A DNA stretch of 64,000 bases. Source: Sergeia podlipaevii. Lineage: Eukaryota; Euglenozoa; Kinetoplastea; Trypanosomatida; Trypanosomatidae. How positions within the stretch are numbered: position 1 is the first letter of the stretch; each line of letters begins with the position of its first letter. The stretch is from the NCBI GenBank assembly GCA_030849805.1, contig JASANZ010002260.1:59880-123879 (forward strand). The letters are read 5' to 3'. Shown piece by piece: positions 20,755 through 30,500 of this stretch. The notes below the pieces were generated by a model, which ran no database searches, was not told the origin of the DNA, and worked only from the letters and a program-made list of their open reading frames with translations. The position numbers and the translations under genes were made by a program.

Positions 20755-22260
20755 TCATGCCTCCTGAAGAGTCGGCGTACACCTCGTTGCCGCTGTTGCC
20801 GATGCCTTCTCCAATAACCTTGCACGTGACAGGAGTGTGGCGATGTATTCTTCCTTCTCGTCGCAGAGCCTGCCAAGCTCAACATTCAGCTTTACCGCTG
20901 AGCTCCACGATTCTTGCAATTTGCGCATGTGCTTGAACACACTCGACACCGGAGCACCCTCACGTAGCTTGTGTGTGCCCTGTCCTCCAAGGGGGACACG
21001 CACTGCCTCACAAACGTCCGCGGAGGCTACGCTCACTCGATACACAAGCTGCTCTCGCTGCTCTGGTATATTTGGCTGTCGCGGCACGCGTGATGGAGGC
21101 ATGTAGCAGCGTATCCCACCGCGCGCAAAGCATTGCTCCAGCAGTGCGTAGTCCTCACAGCGTTCCAATAGCAAGCCAATAATGATGGCTGCGTCATACA
21201 CAAAGTTCTCGTGATCAGTGCCGAAGTGACCATCTCCGCGCGTGGCGAGGGTGAGCACACCTTGAGGAGCCGATGCGCTAGATGGTATGATAGGGCAACA
21301 CAAGCGGCACAAGTCGTCCTCCTTTCTCTTGCCCTTTTCCTTCTCTTCACCGTGACTCTTCGTAAAGACGTAGCTCGGCACAGAGTGGTTCAACACCTCG
21401 GATAGGGTAGTATCAGGCTTTTCAAGCAGTTCCAAGAAAGACAAACAAGCGGCACTAGTGCCATACTCACTCAACACAGCGCGAGGACCCACGTTTAGTA
21501 GGAGCCCACTCATCTGGCACGCGTACTCCAGCGTGTGGGTGCCACGTAGAATGGCAGATCCTCTGTGAAAGGGGCGACCGTCACGTGTGATCTTGCACAC
21601 GCACCGGAACTCATCCTGCAGTCCTCGATGTGGCACAAAAAGCACAATGGAGTCGCATTTTGTCTCCCATAGAATAGACTCTAGCACAGCGTAAATGCAG
21701 AGTGCAAGCTCCGGCGCGTGCGATGAAGCAGCGTTGGTCGTGGTAGTAGACACCTGGGAGCTGATAAACTTCTCTTCCAAGCGGCCAATGTCCCGGCAGT
21801 GTGGAAAGCTCTTCTTTGGCTCTACGCTGCCCTTTAACGGCGGCACGTTGATGCTGTTGTTGACGCTACTATTAGGGCTCCTTCTCCGTCGTCCTACACT
21901 TGTGGTGGGCCTCAGCGGTGCTTTTGTGTGTGCAGCCACCGAGGCAGACCTACTGGCCGTAGCGGTAGTTGGCCTATGCGGTGCGCTTGGATGGGCCCCT
22001 AAAATGCATTGCTGCTGCCGCTGCCTTTGTGATTTAAACAAACTGTCACCGTCAGAGCTCACTGGCGTACCTAGGGCTGCTCCTGACGCGTCTAGCTGTA
22101 AGAGGGAGTCGAGTTCATCGGCCCAAGCAGCTACGGTAGTGGCTGGTACCGGTTGACCTTGTGTGGCGGCGCGGCGGAGCTTGAGAGCAAGTGCGTTGGC
22201 AGGTGCACGCCATTTCTGTGTCTGTGGTGCAACTGTGGAGGACACAGTTGCTATCGACAT
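20755..22260 (-). CDS. GAF-like domain protein of unknown function
   Basis: The protein is 501 residues. The first 165 residues are Ala/Ser/Thr-rich and probably disordered. Residues about 175-370 look like a GAF/PAS-type sensor fold: a helix ALCIYAVLESILWET, the strand SIVLFVP, then RGSAILRG, a later CCPII strand with GVLTLATRGDGHFG, and a long helix DAAIIIGLLLERCE. The order strand-VLxLxxxxxxxF-helix is that of GAF domains. A C-terminal helix pair (VFKHMRKLQESWSSAVKLN) may be a coiled coil. No catalytic motif was seen, and the ligand, if any, is unknown. It has no transmembrane segment. Confidence 0.7.
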   Translation of the reverse strand: MSIATVSSTVAPQTQKWRAPANALALKLRRAATQGQPVPATTVAAWADELDSLLQLDASGAALGTPVSSDGDSLFKSQRQRQQQCILGAHPSAPHRPTTATASRSASVAAHTKAPLRPTTSVGRRRRSPNSSVNNSINVPPLKGSVEPKKSFPHCRDIGRLEEKFISSQVSTTTTNAASSHAPELALCIYAVLESILWETKCDSIVLFVPHRGLQDEFRCVCKITRDGRPFHRGSAILRGTHTLEYACQMSGLLLNVGPRAVLSEYGTSAACLSFLELLEKPDTTLSEVLNHSVPSYVFTKSHGEEKEKGKRKEDDLCRLCCPIIPSSASAPQGVLTLATRGDGHFGTDHENFVYDAAIIIGLLLERCEDYALLEQCFARGGIRCYMPPSRVPRQPNIPEQREQLVYRVSVASADVCEAVRVPLGGQGTHKLREGAPVSSVFKHMRKLQESWSSAVKLNVELGRLCDEKEEYIATLLSRARLLEKASATAATRCTPTLQEA

Positions 22261-22937
22261 TTACAGACAAAAAAAAAAAACACAATAAAGAGGGAGAAAC
22301 TAATGTTCAATATACGTACAGAGGAAGAATAAGACAAAAATAAAACGAGAAAAAGTAAGTATAACGCGAGAGCAGAGATAAGAGAACACGCCCACAAGGG
22401 GAAGTCCGCTACTATCAAGCATAAGAAAAAAAAGAATGTTCAAAATAAAATAAAAAGAGGGGAGAGTGAGAAAGTAGTAGTAAAGCACATGCCACACAAG
22501 CGTATCAAAGTGCTCGCTAGGGCTTAAAAAGCTTGCCAATGCCACAGTGTGGCAACACACTAAAAAAATACTGCATATTTCTATGCATTTCTTTCTTTCT
22601 TTGTATGTTCGTTTATGTCGATGTTTTATTATGTCCTGCGCAGCTTGATGGGGTCCTTGTATACAGTCGTATACACAACAGCTGTATACAAGTGCACACG
22701 CGCGTGTGTGTGTGTGTGTGAAGAGTACTGGTCAAAGTAAAATAAATATTTTTTTTAAAAAAAAACGAACTCAGAAGAGAGAAGGGAAGATGAATGCCGT
22801 ATTCTCTCTTATCCCTGCATCACATAGAGCATCAACGACAACAGCAGAGGGAAAAAAGGTAGCGACACTCTCAAGCAGACACAAAAAGCTCATGCAATTG
22901 CCTCAAAAGGGAACTTACATTCTACCTCTCTCTCTCT
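22261..22937. other. Intergenic spacer with a perfect inverted repeat
   Basis: AT-rich. It holds a GT microsatellite (about 22702-22720) and the 11-bp inverted repeat listed separately. It is the predicted 3' UTR of the PPR gene followed by the splice region of the GAF-like gene. Confidence 0.6.
22656..22692. repeat. Perfect 11-bp inverted repeat (potential stem-loop)
   Basis: CTTGTATACAG at 22656-22666 and its exact reverse complement at 22682-22692, separated by 15 bases. It is not followed by a T-run. It lies about 246 nt beyond the PPR stop codon on the transcribed strand. Confidence 0.75.
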
Positions 22938-25900
22938 CTACTCCTCAGATACTCCGCTGCGAGGAGAGCGAGGCGCACCACCTTGTCTTCCTCGCTGTCC
23001 TCGCTTCGCCCGTTTCAGTGCCGCCCGTGACTCTCGCGACTCCGCCTCGCGCTCGGCCTCCCGCTCCCACCGACCGAGCTGCTCCTCGCTCGCGGGGGTC
23101 TTGCGGTTACGCGCGTACCAGTCCCGCACGCTCGCCGCAAGCGAATCTCTGTGATCGTCCGCGGAGCGTCCAAACCGCAGTGGGCCTGCCTCAGGCACCT
23201 CTAGGGTACCATGCTGATACATCTCCCGCCATTTGGCAAGGTAGTCGTGCTTAGATCGCCGTGTTGTGCCACGTCCGCGTATCTCTACCAGGTTCTCCTC
23301 CTTGTTCTTGAGCACTTGCACCACGGCATCTGTCTTCGCCTGGGCCTCCTGCTCTGTTTGAGCATAGAAAGTGTTGTCCGACTCGAGGGCAAGCTCGGCG
23401 TCGCTCTTGTATGCAGCAAGCACGTCCCGCTGCTCACCCCGCCAAACATATTCTGCCGAGGCTGGCACCGCTGCTGCCATCTCAGACGCCGGCTTTATGG
23501 AACCGTCCTCATAGCGATGCTCGGGGTAGGCGCGCCAGTCTGCCAGCTCCCCGGGCCCAGAGGCTTTGCTTTCCTCGATGTCTAGCTGATCCCCAGCAAC
23601 ACGCACTGCGTTGCCGAGTGCAGAGAACTGCGACACTGGTGCCCCTCCGTCCAACACCTTTTGATACTCCTTCTTGATGAGAGCCCGCTCTCGCCATAAG
23701 CGCACTCCCCATCCCTGAGGCCCGCCGCCGTCCTTCGGGTACGCCAGCTCGCCGCCATCGAGCGACCAGATACCACCAGCCACCTCCCCTTCATGTGCAC
23801 GCAGCGCTGGCAGCAGTTTGTGCTTGCCCACCCCTGGGACGTCTTTGATGCTCTGGAACGACGATGTAATGCCCATTTTTTTAAGCGCGGCGTTCTTCTC
23901 CGCAAAGCTCTCGCCCTTGGGACTACCATCAGCGCCTTCTTCTTCAAAGAGCTCATGTTTGCTCACCGTTTCACGTTTCCACTGCTCCCACCACGCCAGC
24001 GTAGAGTTGACTGGCGCTGGAAGTGGACGGAGAACGGGGTTACCCTCCGCGTTCACTGCGTCGTCGCCAGAAGTCTCGGTGACGGCATCACTGCTGACGT
24101 TGAAAGGGGCGGTGGAGCTGGTGCAGCTGCCCATGCCGCCTGCCTCAAAGCCAACCCCGGCTTGCTTTCGAGCAAGATGCTCCTCACGAGCCTGCATGAT
24201 ACGTCGTGCACGGCGCTTCATGTCACGCTTGTAGCCTACCGCATTGTTTACGCGCACAATCTTCTTGAGTAACGAGGCGCGGATTGGTATGGAAGAGTTC
24301 TCCATCGCCTCCAGGTACCGCAATGCCCGTGCCGCACCGCCTTCCTCGCCGGAAGAAAGATGCATAAAGATAAGGCACTCATACGTCCGTCTGCTGGGCA
24401 CCAGGTCCTCCTGGAGCACCATTTGTTGAAAGAGCTTCTCCGCCTCGTCGATGCGTTGCTGATGCGCCAGGAGTGCGATGTAGCACTCGTAGCTGTACAC
24501 ATCCTTCACTAGCTGCCACTCATCAAAAGTGTCGTTCCAAATCTTATTCGCCTGATCCTCAAAGCGACCAATGGCTTCTGCGTTGTCAGAAGTGTGCTCC
24601 ATGCTCAGTATCGTCGTCTGGCAGCACAAGCGCAAGAGCGCGTTGACAAACGGCAGTTGCATCTCCCACCCACGCTGCACTACGAGACTGTAAATGCCAA
24701 AGCATGTGTCCATGTGTTGAAGCAGCGTGCTCAGAACTTCGTCCTTATTCTTCTCCTTCATCTCCTCGTAGTTAAGGCGGATTACGTGCTGCACATGCGC
24801 CTGTACTGCCCAAGATAGATGCAGCATATTCATTGGAACACGGTCATCGCGCATGCGCGCAAGATACTTCTCTACTGCAGCAACATCACCAACCACCTGC
24901 GCAGATCGGATCAAGTTGAGATACGTAGTTGCGTTCCACGTGATGCCCATGAGCTCCATTTTCTGAGCAAGCTCCTCGCAGCGAAGCCGCATCTCCGGCA
25001 CAGGGCTCTGGCTGAGAGAAAACATAAGAGCATCGTAGTGCGGGCGGGCTGCGATGTATCCGTAGACATGCTCCATCTGGTCCATCAGCTGGACTGCCTC
25101 GGCGAGTGAGTTCATCTGTGAGGTATCCTTGCCCAACGCCCGCAATTGCAGCGTGAACGTCACCTCGTTGGGCTCAATATTGCCGTACATCTTCATGTTA
25201 TCTACTATCTGCGAAACGGCTGGGTAGTCGCGTGCCTTGTAGAAGCATCGCATCAGCTCGTGCCAGTTTCCGATGCGTGGAGTGATGCCTTGCTCCTTCA
25301 TCTCTTCTATAAGCGCCATGGACTGATTGACATCCCCGGTTGACGAGGAGTGCCTCATGAGGGCCTTGTAGAGCTCCGCACCGGGGCCAAGGCCAACCTG
25401 TCTCGCAAAATCAAACAGCGCACGCGCTTGATCGTAGTGGTGTTGATGTGAGAGTGCAGCGACCGCTACGATAAGGCCATCCTCCGTGTAGTCAAGACCC
25501 GCACCCTCGAGAACAATGCTTAGCTCCTTGCTCGCGTTACTGCGTTCAGACTGATCGTCGAGGTAGGCAACAGGAATGTTGGTTTGTGCCGCATAATCCG
25601 CGGCAGGCATGATCGCTGGCTCAGTGATGGCGGCAGCAGATGTGGAAGCAGTCACCTCCGTAGCATCGCCAGCCTCTGCCACTTTGGTAGCCATCTTCTC
25701 AAGTGAAGCCTCGAGTGCGCTGTACTTTGCCTCTGCACTTCCATCGCCTAGTAAGGACTGTCGCAGCACACCTCGCCCGTCGAGAAACGCCTGCTCCGCC
25801 GCTGTGGCGGTGACCTGATACACCGTAGAATTGCGGCCTGATCGCGGCTCTGCCGATGGCGGAGACTGAAGAAGCTTGTCGCCAAAATCAAGCAACGCAT

Positions 25901-26180
25901 TCATTGCACTAGTGTTCTTCTCCACCGACGCCGTCACGTCCTCATAGTCCTCCTCAGCGGGGAACTGCCAGGCGTACGCCCAACGCTCGACGGTGTCATC
26001 CCACTTCCCCTGCACAGGTGGTCTGTAGTCGGCTGGGAGAGTGCCCTTGCGGTACATTTCTAACTCCATCTCCTTCGCGCTCGGCCCCAGTGCAACGGCA
26101 CCCTTGAGAGCCACCTGCCTCAAGGCCTGCGCATACGGCGAGAGTGCCTTGCCACGCAGGCGAAAGGTTCTACGCATCAT
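22938..26180 (-). CDS. Mitochondrial pentatricopeptide-repeat (PPR) protein
   Basis: PPR proteins bind organellar RNA one base per repeat; in kinetoplastids many are part of the mitochondrial ribosome or act on edited mRNA. The protein is 1080 residues from the paired ATGs at 26175-26180 and begins MMRRTFRLRGK, a targeting-type N-terminus. Residues about 235-680 hold repeated 35-residue helix pairs, for example YDQARALFDFARQVG, VNQSMALIEEMKEQGITP and YPAVSQIVDNMKMYG, then YIALLAHQQRIDEAEKLFQ. The remaining 400 residues are not PPR: a Trp/Gly-rich segment around GGIWSLDGGELAYPKD and a highly basic Arg/Glu tail, as often seen in mitoribosomal proteins. The ATG at 26216 precedes the predicted splice site and is rejected. 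Confidence 0.88.
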   Translation of the reverse strand: MMRRTFRLRGKALSPYAQALRQVALKGAVALGPSAKEMELEMYRKGTLPADYRPPVQGKWDDTVERWAYAWQFPAEEDYEDVTASVEKNTSAMNALLDFGDKLLQSPPSAEPRSGRNSTVYQVTATAAEQAFLDGRGVLRQSLLGDGSAEAKYSALEASLEKMATKVAEAGDATEVTASTSAAAITEPAIMPAADYAAQTNIPVAYLDDQSERSNASKELSIVLEGAGLDYTEDGLIVAVAALSHQHHYDQARALFDFARQVGLGPGAELYKALMRHSSSTGDVNQSMALIEEMKEQGITPRIGNWHELMRCFYKARDYPAVSQIVDNMKMYGNIEPNEVTFTLQLRALGKDTSQMNSLAEAVQLMDQMEHVYGYIAARPHYDALMFSLSQSPVPEMRLRCEELAQKMELMGITWNATTYLNLIRSAQVVGDVAAVEKYLARMRDDRVPMNMLHLSWAVQAHVQHVIRLNYEEMKEKNKDEVLSTLLQHMDTCFGIYSLVVQRGWEMQLPFVNALLRLCCQTTILSMEHTSDNAEAIGRFEDQANKIWNDTFDEWQLVKDVYSYECYIALLAHQQRIDEAEKLFQQMVLQEDLVPSRRTYECLIFMHLSSGEEGGAARALRYLEAMENSSIPIRASLLKKIVRVNNAVGYKRDMKRRARRIMQAREEHLARKQAGVGFEAGGMGSCTSSTAPFNVSSDAVTETSGDDAVNAEGNPVLRPLPAPVNSTLAWWEQWKRETVSKHELFEEEGADGSPKGESFAEKNAALKKMGITSSFQSIKDVPGVGKHKLLPALRAHEGEVAGGIWSLDGGELAYPKDGGGPQGWGVRLWRERALIKKEYQKVLDGGAPVSQFSALGNAVRVAGDQLDIEESKASGPGELADWRAYPEHRYEDGSIKPASEMAAAVPASAEYVWRGEQRDVLAAYKSDAELALESDNTFYAQTEQEAQAKTDAVVQVLKNKEENLVEIRGRGTTRRSKHDYLAKWREMYQHGTLEVPEAGPLRFGRSADDHRDSLAASVRDWYARNRKTPASEEQLGRWEREAEREAESRESRAALKRAKRGQRGRQGGAPRSPRSGVSEE

Positions 26181-26781
26181 ATGAATCAAATTATTTAGTA
26201 TAGAGAAAACTGGCAAAATAATAAAAAAAAGAGACAGACAAGCTTTGTGTAGAGGGACTTGCAGAGCAATGAACTTTGCAACCCTCGTTCACACACGCAC
26301 ACTCTCTCAGTAAAAGTGCAGGCTAACAGACCTGCGAAAAGGCAATTGCCAGCTAAAAGTCAACTTTTTTAAAAGAAGAAAAGAACTAATGTGCGGAGAA
26401 GTTACTCTCGCGTTCCCTGAACTTTTTTTTCCTTAATTAATATATGTATTGTGAAAGATACAAGAGAAAAAAAGGGAGAGGAAGAAAAAAAAACCTTGTG
26501 TGCAGGTCAAACAGTAGCTTCAAGAAAGGTATCCATCATATACAAAAAGATGAACAAAAAAAAAGAGGAGCTAGTATTGATTGCAATAGCTCCACCATGT
26601 TCCATAATGCTCCTTTGTTGTCGTTGTTGTTTTCCTTATAGGAGTGTGCAGCTTACTCCCCTCCTTTCATTTCACTGGTAACTACGCTAGCGAAAAATGA
26701 AGTCATACGACGTACCGTCACCTTCGCACATGAGAGAATAAGGAGAAGAAAAAAAAGCGACAAATGTCAATGTACCCCTTT
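26181..26781. other. Intergenic spacer
   Basis: AT-rich with purine tracts at 26375-26385 and 26461-26494. Nothing beyond splice and UTR sequence was recognised. Confidence 0.6.
26210..26211 (-). promoter_or_regulatory. Predicted spliced-leader acceptor AG for the PPR gene
   Basis: First AG after the pyrimidine tract (plus purines at 26218-26240). It falls 3 nt past the upstream ATG (26214-26216) and about 30 nt before the paired ATGs used here. Confidence 0.45.
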
Positions 26782-27213
26782 TTAATCCTCCTTCTTGGCC
26801 ACCTCAGACGCCTCCTCTCCTCTATCCACTGCCTGCTCCCCCTCCTCCTGCTGTCTCTTCTGCTGTTGCGACTCAAAATCCAACCCAGAGCTAAAAACCA
26901 GCTTCATGAGCCAGTTTGTAGAAAGTGCAAGGCCCAAGCCGAGAATACCAAAAACCCAAACATGGATGTTGTCTGGCATCGAAAAGACAAACATGAGCCA
27001 CACGCAGAAGAGGGCCAGCATAATCAGATTAAAGGTGATCCACACCACATAGGTGAGCGAGGAGCCTGGCGTTAAAAGGTGGTTGATCATCTTGGCAATG
27101 AAGGGAAGCTGACTAGGATCATCCTCCTCGGCAACAACCCCACTCACGGGGTCGACGTGTCTGCTAGGAGCTGGATCCGCTACCTCGTCTCGCCCTTTCT
27201 TTGTGTCAGCCAT
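26782..27213 (-). CDS. Pkr1-like ER membrane protein (V-ATPase assembly factor family)
   Basis: The 143-residue protein has an acidic N-terminus, the motif LLTPGSS at residues 46-52, and two membrane segments: about 53-77 (TYVVWITFNLIMLALF) and about 83-105 (HVWVFGILGLGLALS, then NWLMKLVF). A charged Gln/Glu tail follows. The TPGSS turn before two closely spaced helices ending in a Trp-containing stretch is the layout of the Pkr1 family, whose yeast member helps assemble the V0 sector of the vacuolar ATPase in the ER. The assignment is by pattern. The next gene upstream in the unit resembles another V-ATPase regulator. Confidence 0.7.
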   Translation of the reverse strand: MADTKKGRDEVADPAPSRHVDPVSGVVAEEDDPSQLPFIAKMINHLLTPGSSLTYVVWITFNLIMLALFCVWLMFVFSMPDNIHVWVFGILGLGLALSTNWLMKLVFSSGLDFESQQQKRQQEEGEQAVDRGEEASEVAKKED

Positions 27214-27587
27214 CTATTGCCCCTGCTATGTATTTGTGCGTATGTGCAATGCTTCTGCCCATGCATCAATAATAGTAAAGTGAAACAACGTGAGGTTGTA
27301 AAGAGGGGGAAAAAAAAAGATGCGCAGCAATAGGAGAACCTAAAAGTAAAATCACTTCATCATTTTTCATCGAGCCCTATCGTTGTCAAAGTCTCGTTGA
27401 AAAAGGCAATGGATACGCGTAAAAAGATGATATAATCTCTGATAGCAATTTTGAAAAATGATATTGTCGTAATTTCTTGTGATGAAGAAAAAAGAAAACG
27501 ATAGCAGCCAATAGAGTCTATAGTAACGTGAACAAGAGATATAGCCAGGAAAACATGAAAAAAAAAAATCACTAACTATCTTTGACC
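27214..27587. other. Intergenic spacer
   Basis: AT-rich, short. It carries the Pkr1-like splice region (purine tract about 27303-27320) and the 3' UTR of the WD40 gene. Nothing else was seen. Confidence 0.6.
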
Positions 27588-30500
27588 CTACACAGCTGGC
27601 AATGTTACCTGCATCGATCCATGCCAAGGCGAGGTCAGCTGCACACAGTGCGGTGACAGCCACTTTAGCGTACAGCACCGAAGCAGCAGCATGTGTCTTT
27701 CCTCCTGATCGAGGTCATCGTCATCAGCTAATACAGGGGGCAAATCCACAGATGTGGTGGCTTTAAACTGAAGTGTGGTGCCAGTGAAGAAACTCGCAAA
27801 TGCCCCTGTAGAGCGAGCTGCCTGCCATACCCGTATCTCCTTCATCCCCGCTGACACGATGGCAATATCATGGCTAGTGTTGTTGGCACTGTACGCGACC
27901 GCCACAATAGGCTCGCTAGAACCTCCACGGCTGCTGCCAACGCCAGACTTCACACTGGCAATAAGTGCAGTCGTCTTGAGGCTGTACACATTCACAGTTC
28001 CATCCACAAAGCCAACAGCCAAGTGCTGAAGATGCTGCTGAAAAGAAACATTGGGGAAGTGTGCAACCGCGCAGCGCGTGAGTTGGGTCGCAGCCGCCAC
28101 GCACAGCTCCCGCTCTCTCTTGTCGGGGTTGTGTGGGTCTAGCGCGTTGAGCAAGTACTCCATCACCAGAATGAGAGCTGGATACACTGCATCGCTGTGC
28201 TCACGTACCAAGTCAGCCAGAAAAAGAAGTAGTGAGGGACGCCACGTACGGCACGTACTATAATACCGCGCAAAGAAATCTTTCATAAAGGAAGGCACAT
28301 CGATCGAGACGATCACCTTCAGCGCGTTGAGGCACACAGTTGAAGTGGCACCGTCTACGCCGCGGTAATCTGTGCCCGTTGCTCCAGCGTCTTTTCCTCC
28401 AAAGGCAGCCTTGGCAAGCGCATCAACAAACCCCGCGGCTTCAGGCATGTGGCGCACATACTGGAATCCTTCCGTGAGGCCAGTCAGCATCGTGCGTGTG
28501 GCAGTGCTCAGCACTGCCTCGCTCCGCACGTCCGACACAACCGCGCGCACGCTGGCCAATATCTTCAGCTGCAGCCACCGCGAGACTTTGACAAGGACGT
28601 CAGCATCAGCCTTTCTGGGAGTGGGGGTGGTGGCTGCTGATACAGAGGCGATCCCACCACTACTGCTACCGTCACTGCGATCTGGGCATGGTATATCGCC
28701 ACTGTACGTGCCAGCCATCGACAACACCATCGCCACAGCAGCCTCTCGGGTACATGACAGCTGCTTCGCGTGACGTCCAGCGCCCCTAAAGCATCGCCAC
28801 CACTGCCCTGCATTGGCGCCACAGTCCCCACCGTGGCACACGTTGCCTTCTGTGAGAGCAGCTGTGGAACGATCATCGAATTTGCGCGCTTGCCCCTCGC
28901 ATTCATCCATAAAGCCAGCAAGCACCTCGGCCATGCTGGGAACGAGCGCCAGCACACGTCGGAGTCTCCAGCGTGCAGAGGTGGTCTGAGGCCTCAGTAC
29001 GCCAGAGCCGACAAAGTACACCGTACATAGCGCACATCGCAGGCACCCAGTGCCACACCCAATGCACTGCTCAACAGCGGAGCGAAGCAAGCGACTGCAC
29101 ATGGCGGTAGCGGCTGTGGCAGTGGCTCCACTGGTGGTGGCATCACTGAGAGCCGCGAGAGCAGCTGCAGCCGTGAGACGTGCTGCTGAGCCGCATCTAA
29201 CCGTAAAGTTACTTCCAGAAGAGAATGTTGATGAAGCAGAGGAGATGGGGTGCGCCGGTGCGACGTCTAAAGAAAGGCACTGGAGAGCTTCATTCACGGT
29301 CGCGCTGCAGAAGGGTAGTGCCGTGTGAGGTTCCTCACAACAGTGAAGAAGCAGCGAGAGAGCTGATTGATAATCCGAAGAGCTCAGTAGCGGCAGAGTT
29401 CCCCTACCCTCACTACCATCAGCCAAGCCACTGTGGGCCCCGCTCATGGAAGCTCCAGTGCCGGGAGTAGAAAGATCCGTGATGGCAGCAATCCGCAAGT
29501 CCGCGATGAGTCTATCAGCATCCACACAAACGCCAAAATAGCTGACGCCGTTAAACTGTACCCGTTGGATTTGGAGTGAAGATCGGTACGCCGTGGCTGG
29601 GGCTACTGCATCGCCATACAGAATGTCGTTATCGCAGCGCTTTTCGTCTACTCTGAAGTTGCCATCAGGCTCACTGACGGTATAGCGGCTCAACGCATCA
29701 AGCTGCTTCGGCCATTCCACCGTACGTTCCAGAAAACAGGTAGGGAGGTGCCATAAATTGCCAATAACGCCAGAGAAAACAAACATGTACTCGCGTGTTG
29801 CATCAAAGAAGCAACGAGTGAGCGGCTGAGTTGGGGATGAAAGCGTGCGCACTATTTCAGCCTGTTCACCCAAATGCACGCACACTGCGCCGAGTTGTGT
29901 AGACACACTAACGAACGAGGTCACCCCTGCGCCGTCATTCGCGCTACCACCGCCGCCGCCAGCGATATAGTGACTGCTGTCTTGTGGAACAACGAAGAGA
30001 CTGTCAACGCACCCGCAGTGTGCGGAAAAGACAGTAACTTTGTGCTTTCCTTCAAGAAACACGCTCACATCGCCGTTTTGAAACCCAAGTATGCACTGAA
30101 TGCGCACGTTGACTAAGAGAACCAAGCAACTACTTACAGCCGAGGCATCCTCCACAGTGGCAACCAACTGCTTTTGCCCAGGCGTCTCGTACATCACAAC
30201 ATAGCACTCTCCTGAACTCATAAGGGCAAAGAACCCACAGGCGCCTCCGAGAGTGACAACCTCAAGCCAAACTACACTGGATGTGCGAGCTAGTCCTGGT
30301 GTGACTACGGTGAGGGGCTGAAAGAAACTTCCAGCATCATGCAAGGTCTGAACCTGTGCGCAACCTGCACAACCACCCTCTAGCGCCTCTGTTCCTTGCA
30401 TAGAAAGCAGAATACCTTTTGTGTTACCAACCGACATCACACCGCATGAGGGGAAGGGAGTACTAAATTGGTCCCAAGGACGAATATCGCTGATTTGTGC

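Noticed and set aside
20378..20782. A 134-codon hydrophobic minus-strand ORF that could suggest a membrane protein
   Set aside because: Phe/Leu/Ile-rich from T-rich 3' UTR sequence, and it overlaps the end of the GAF-like gene.
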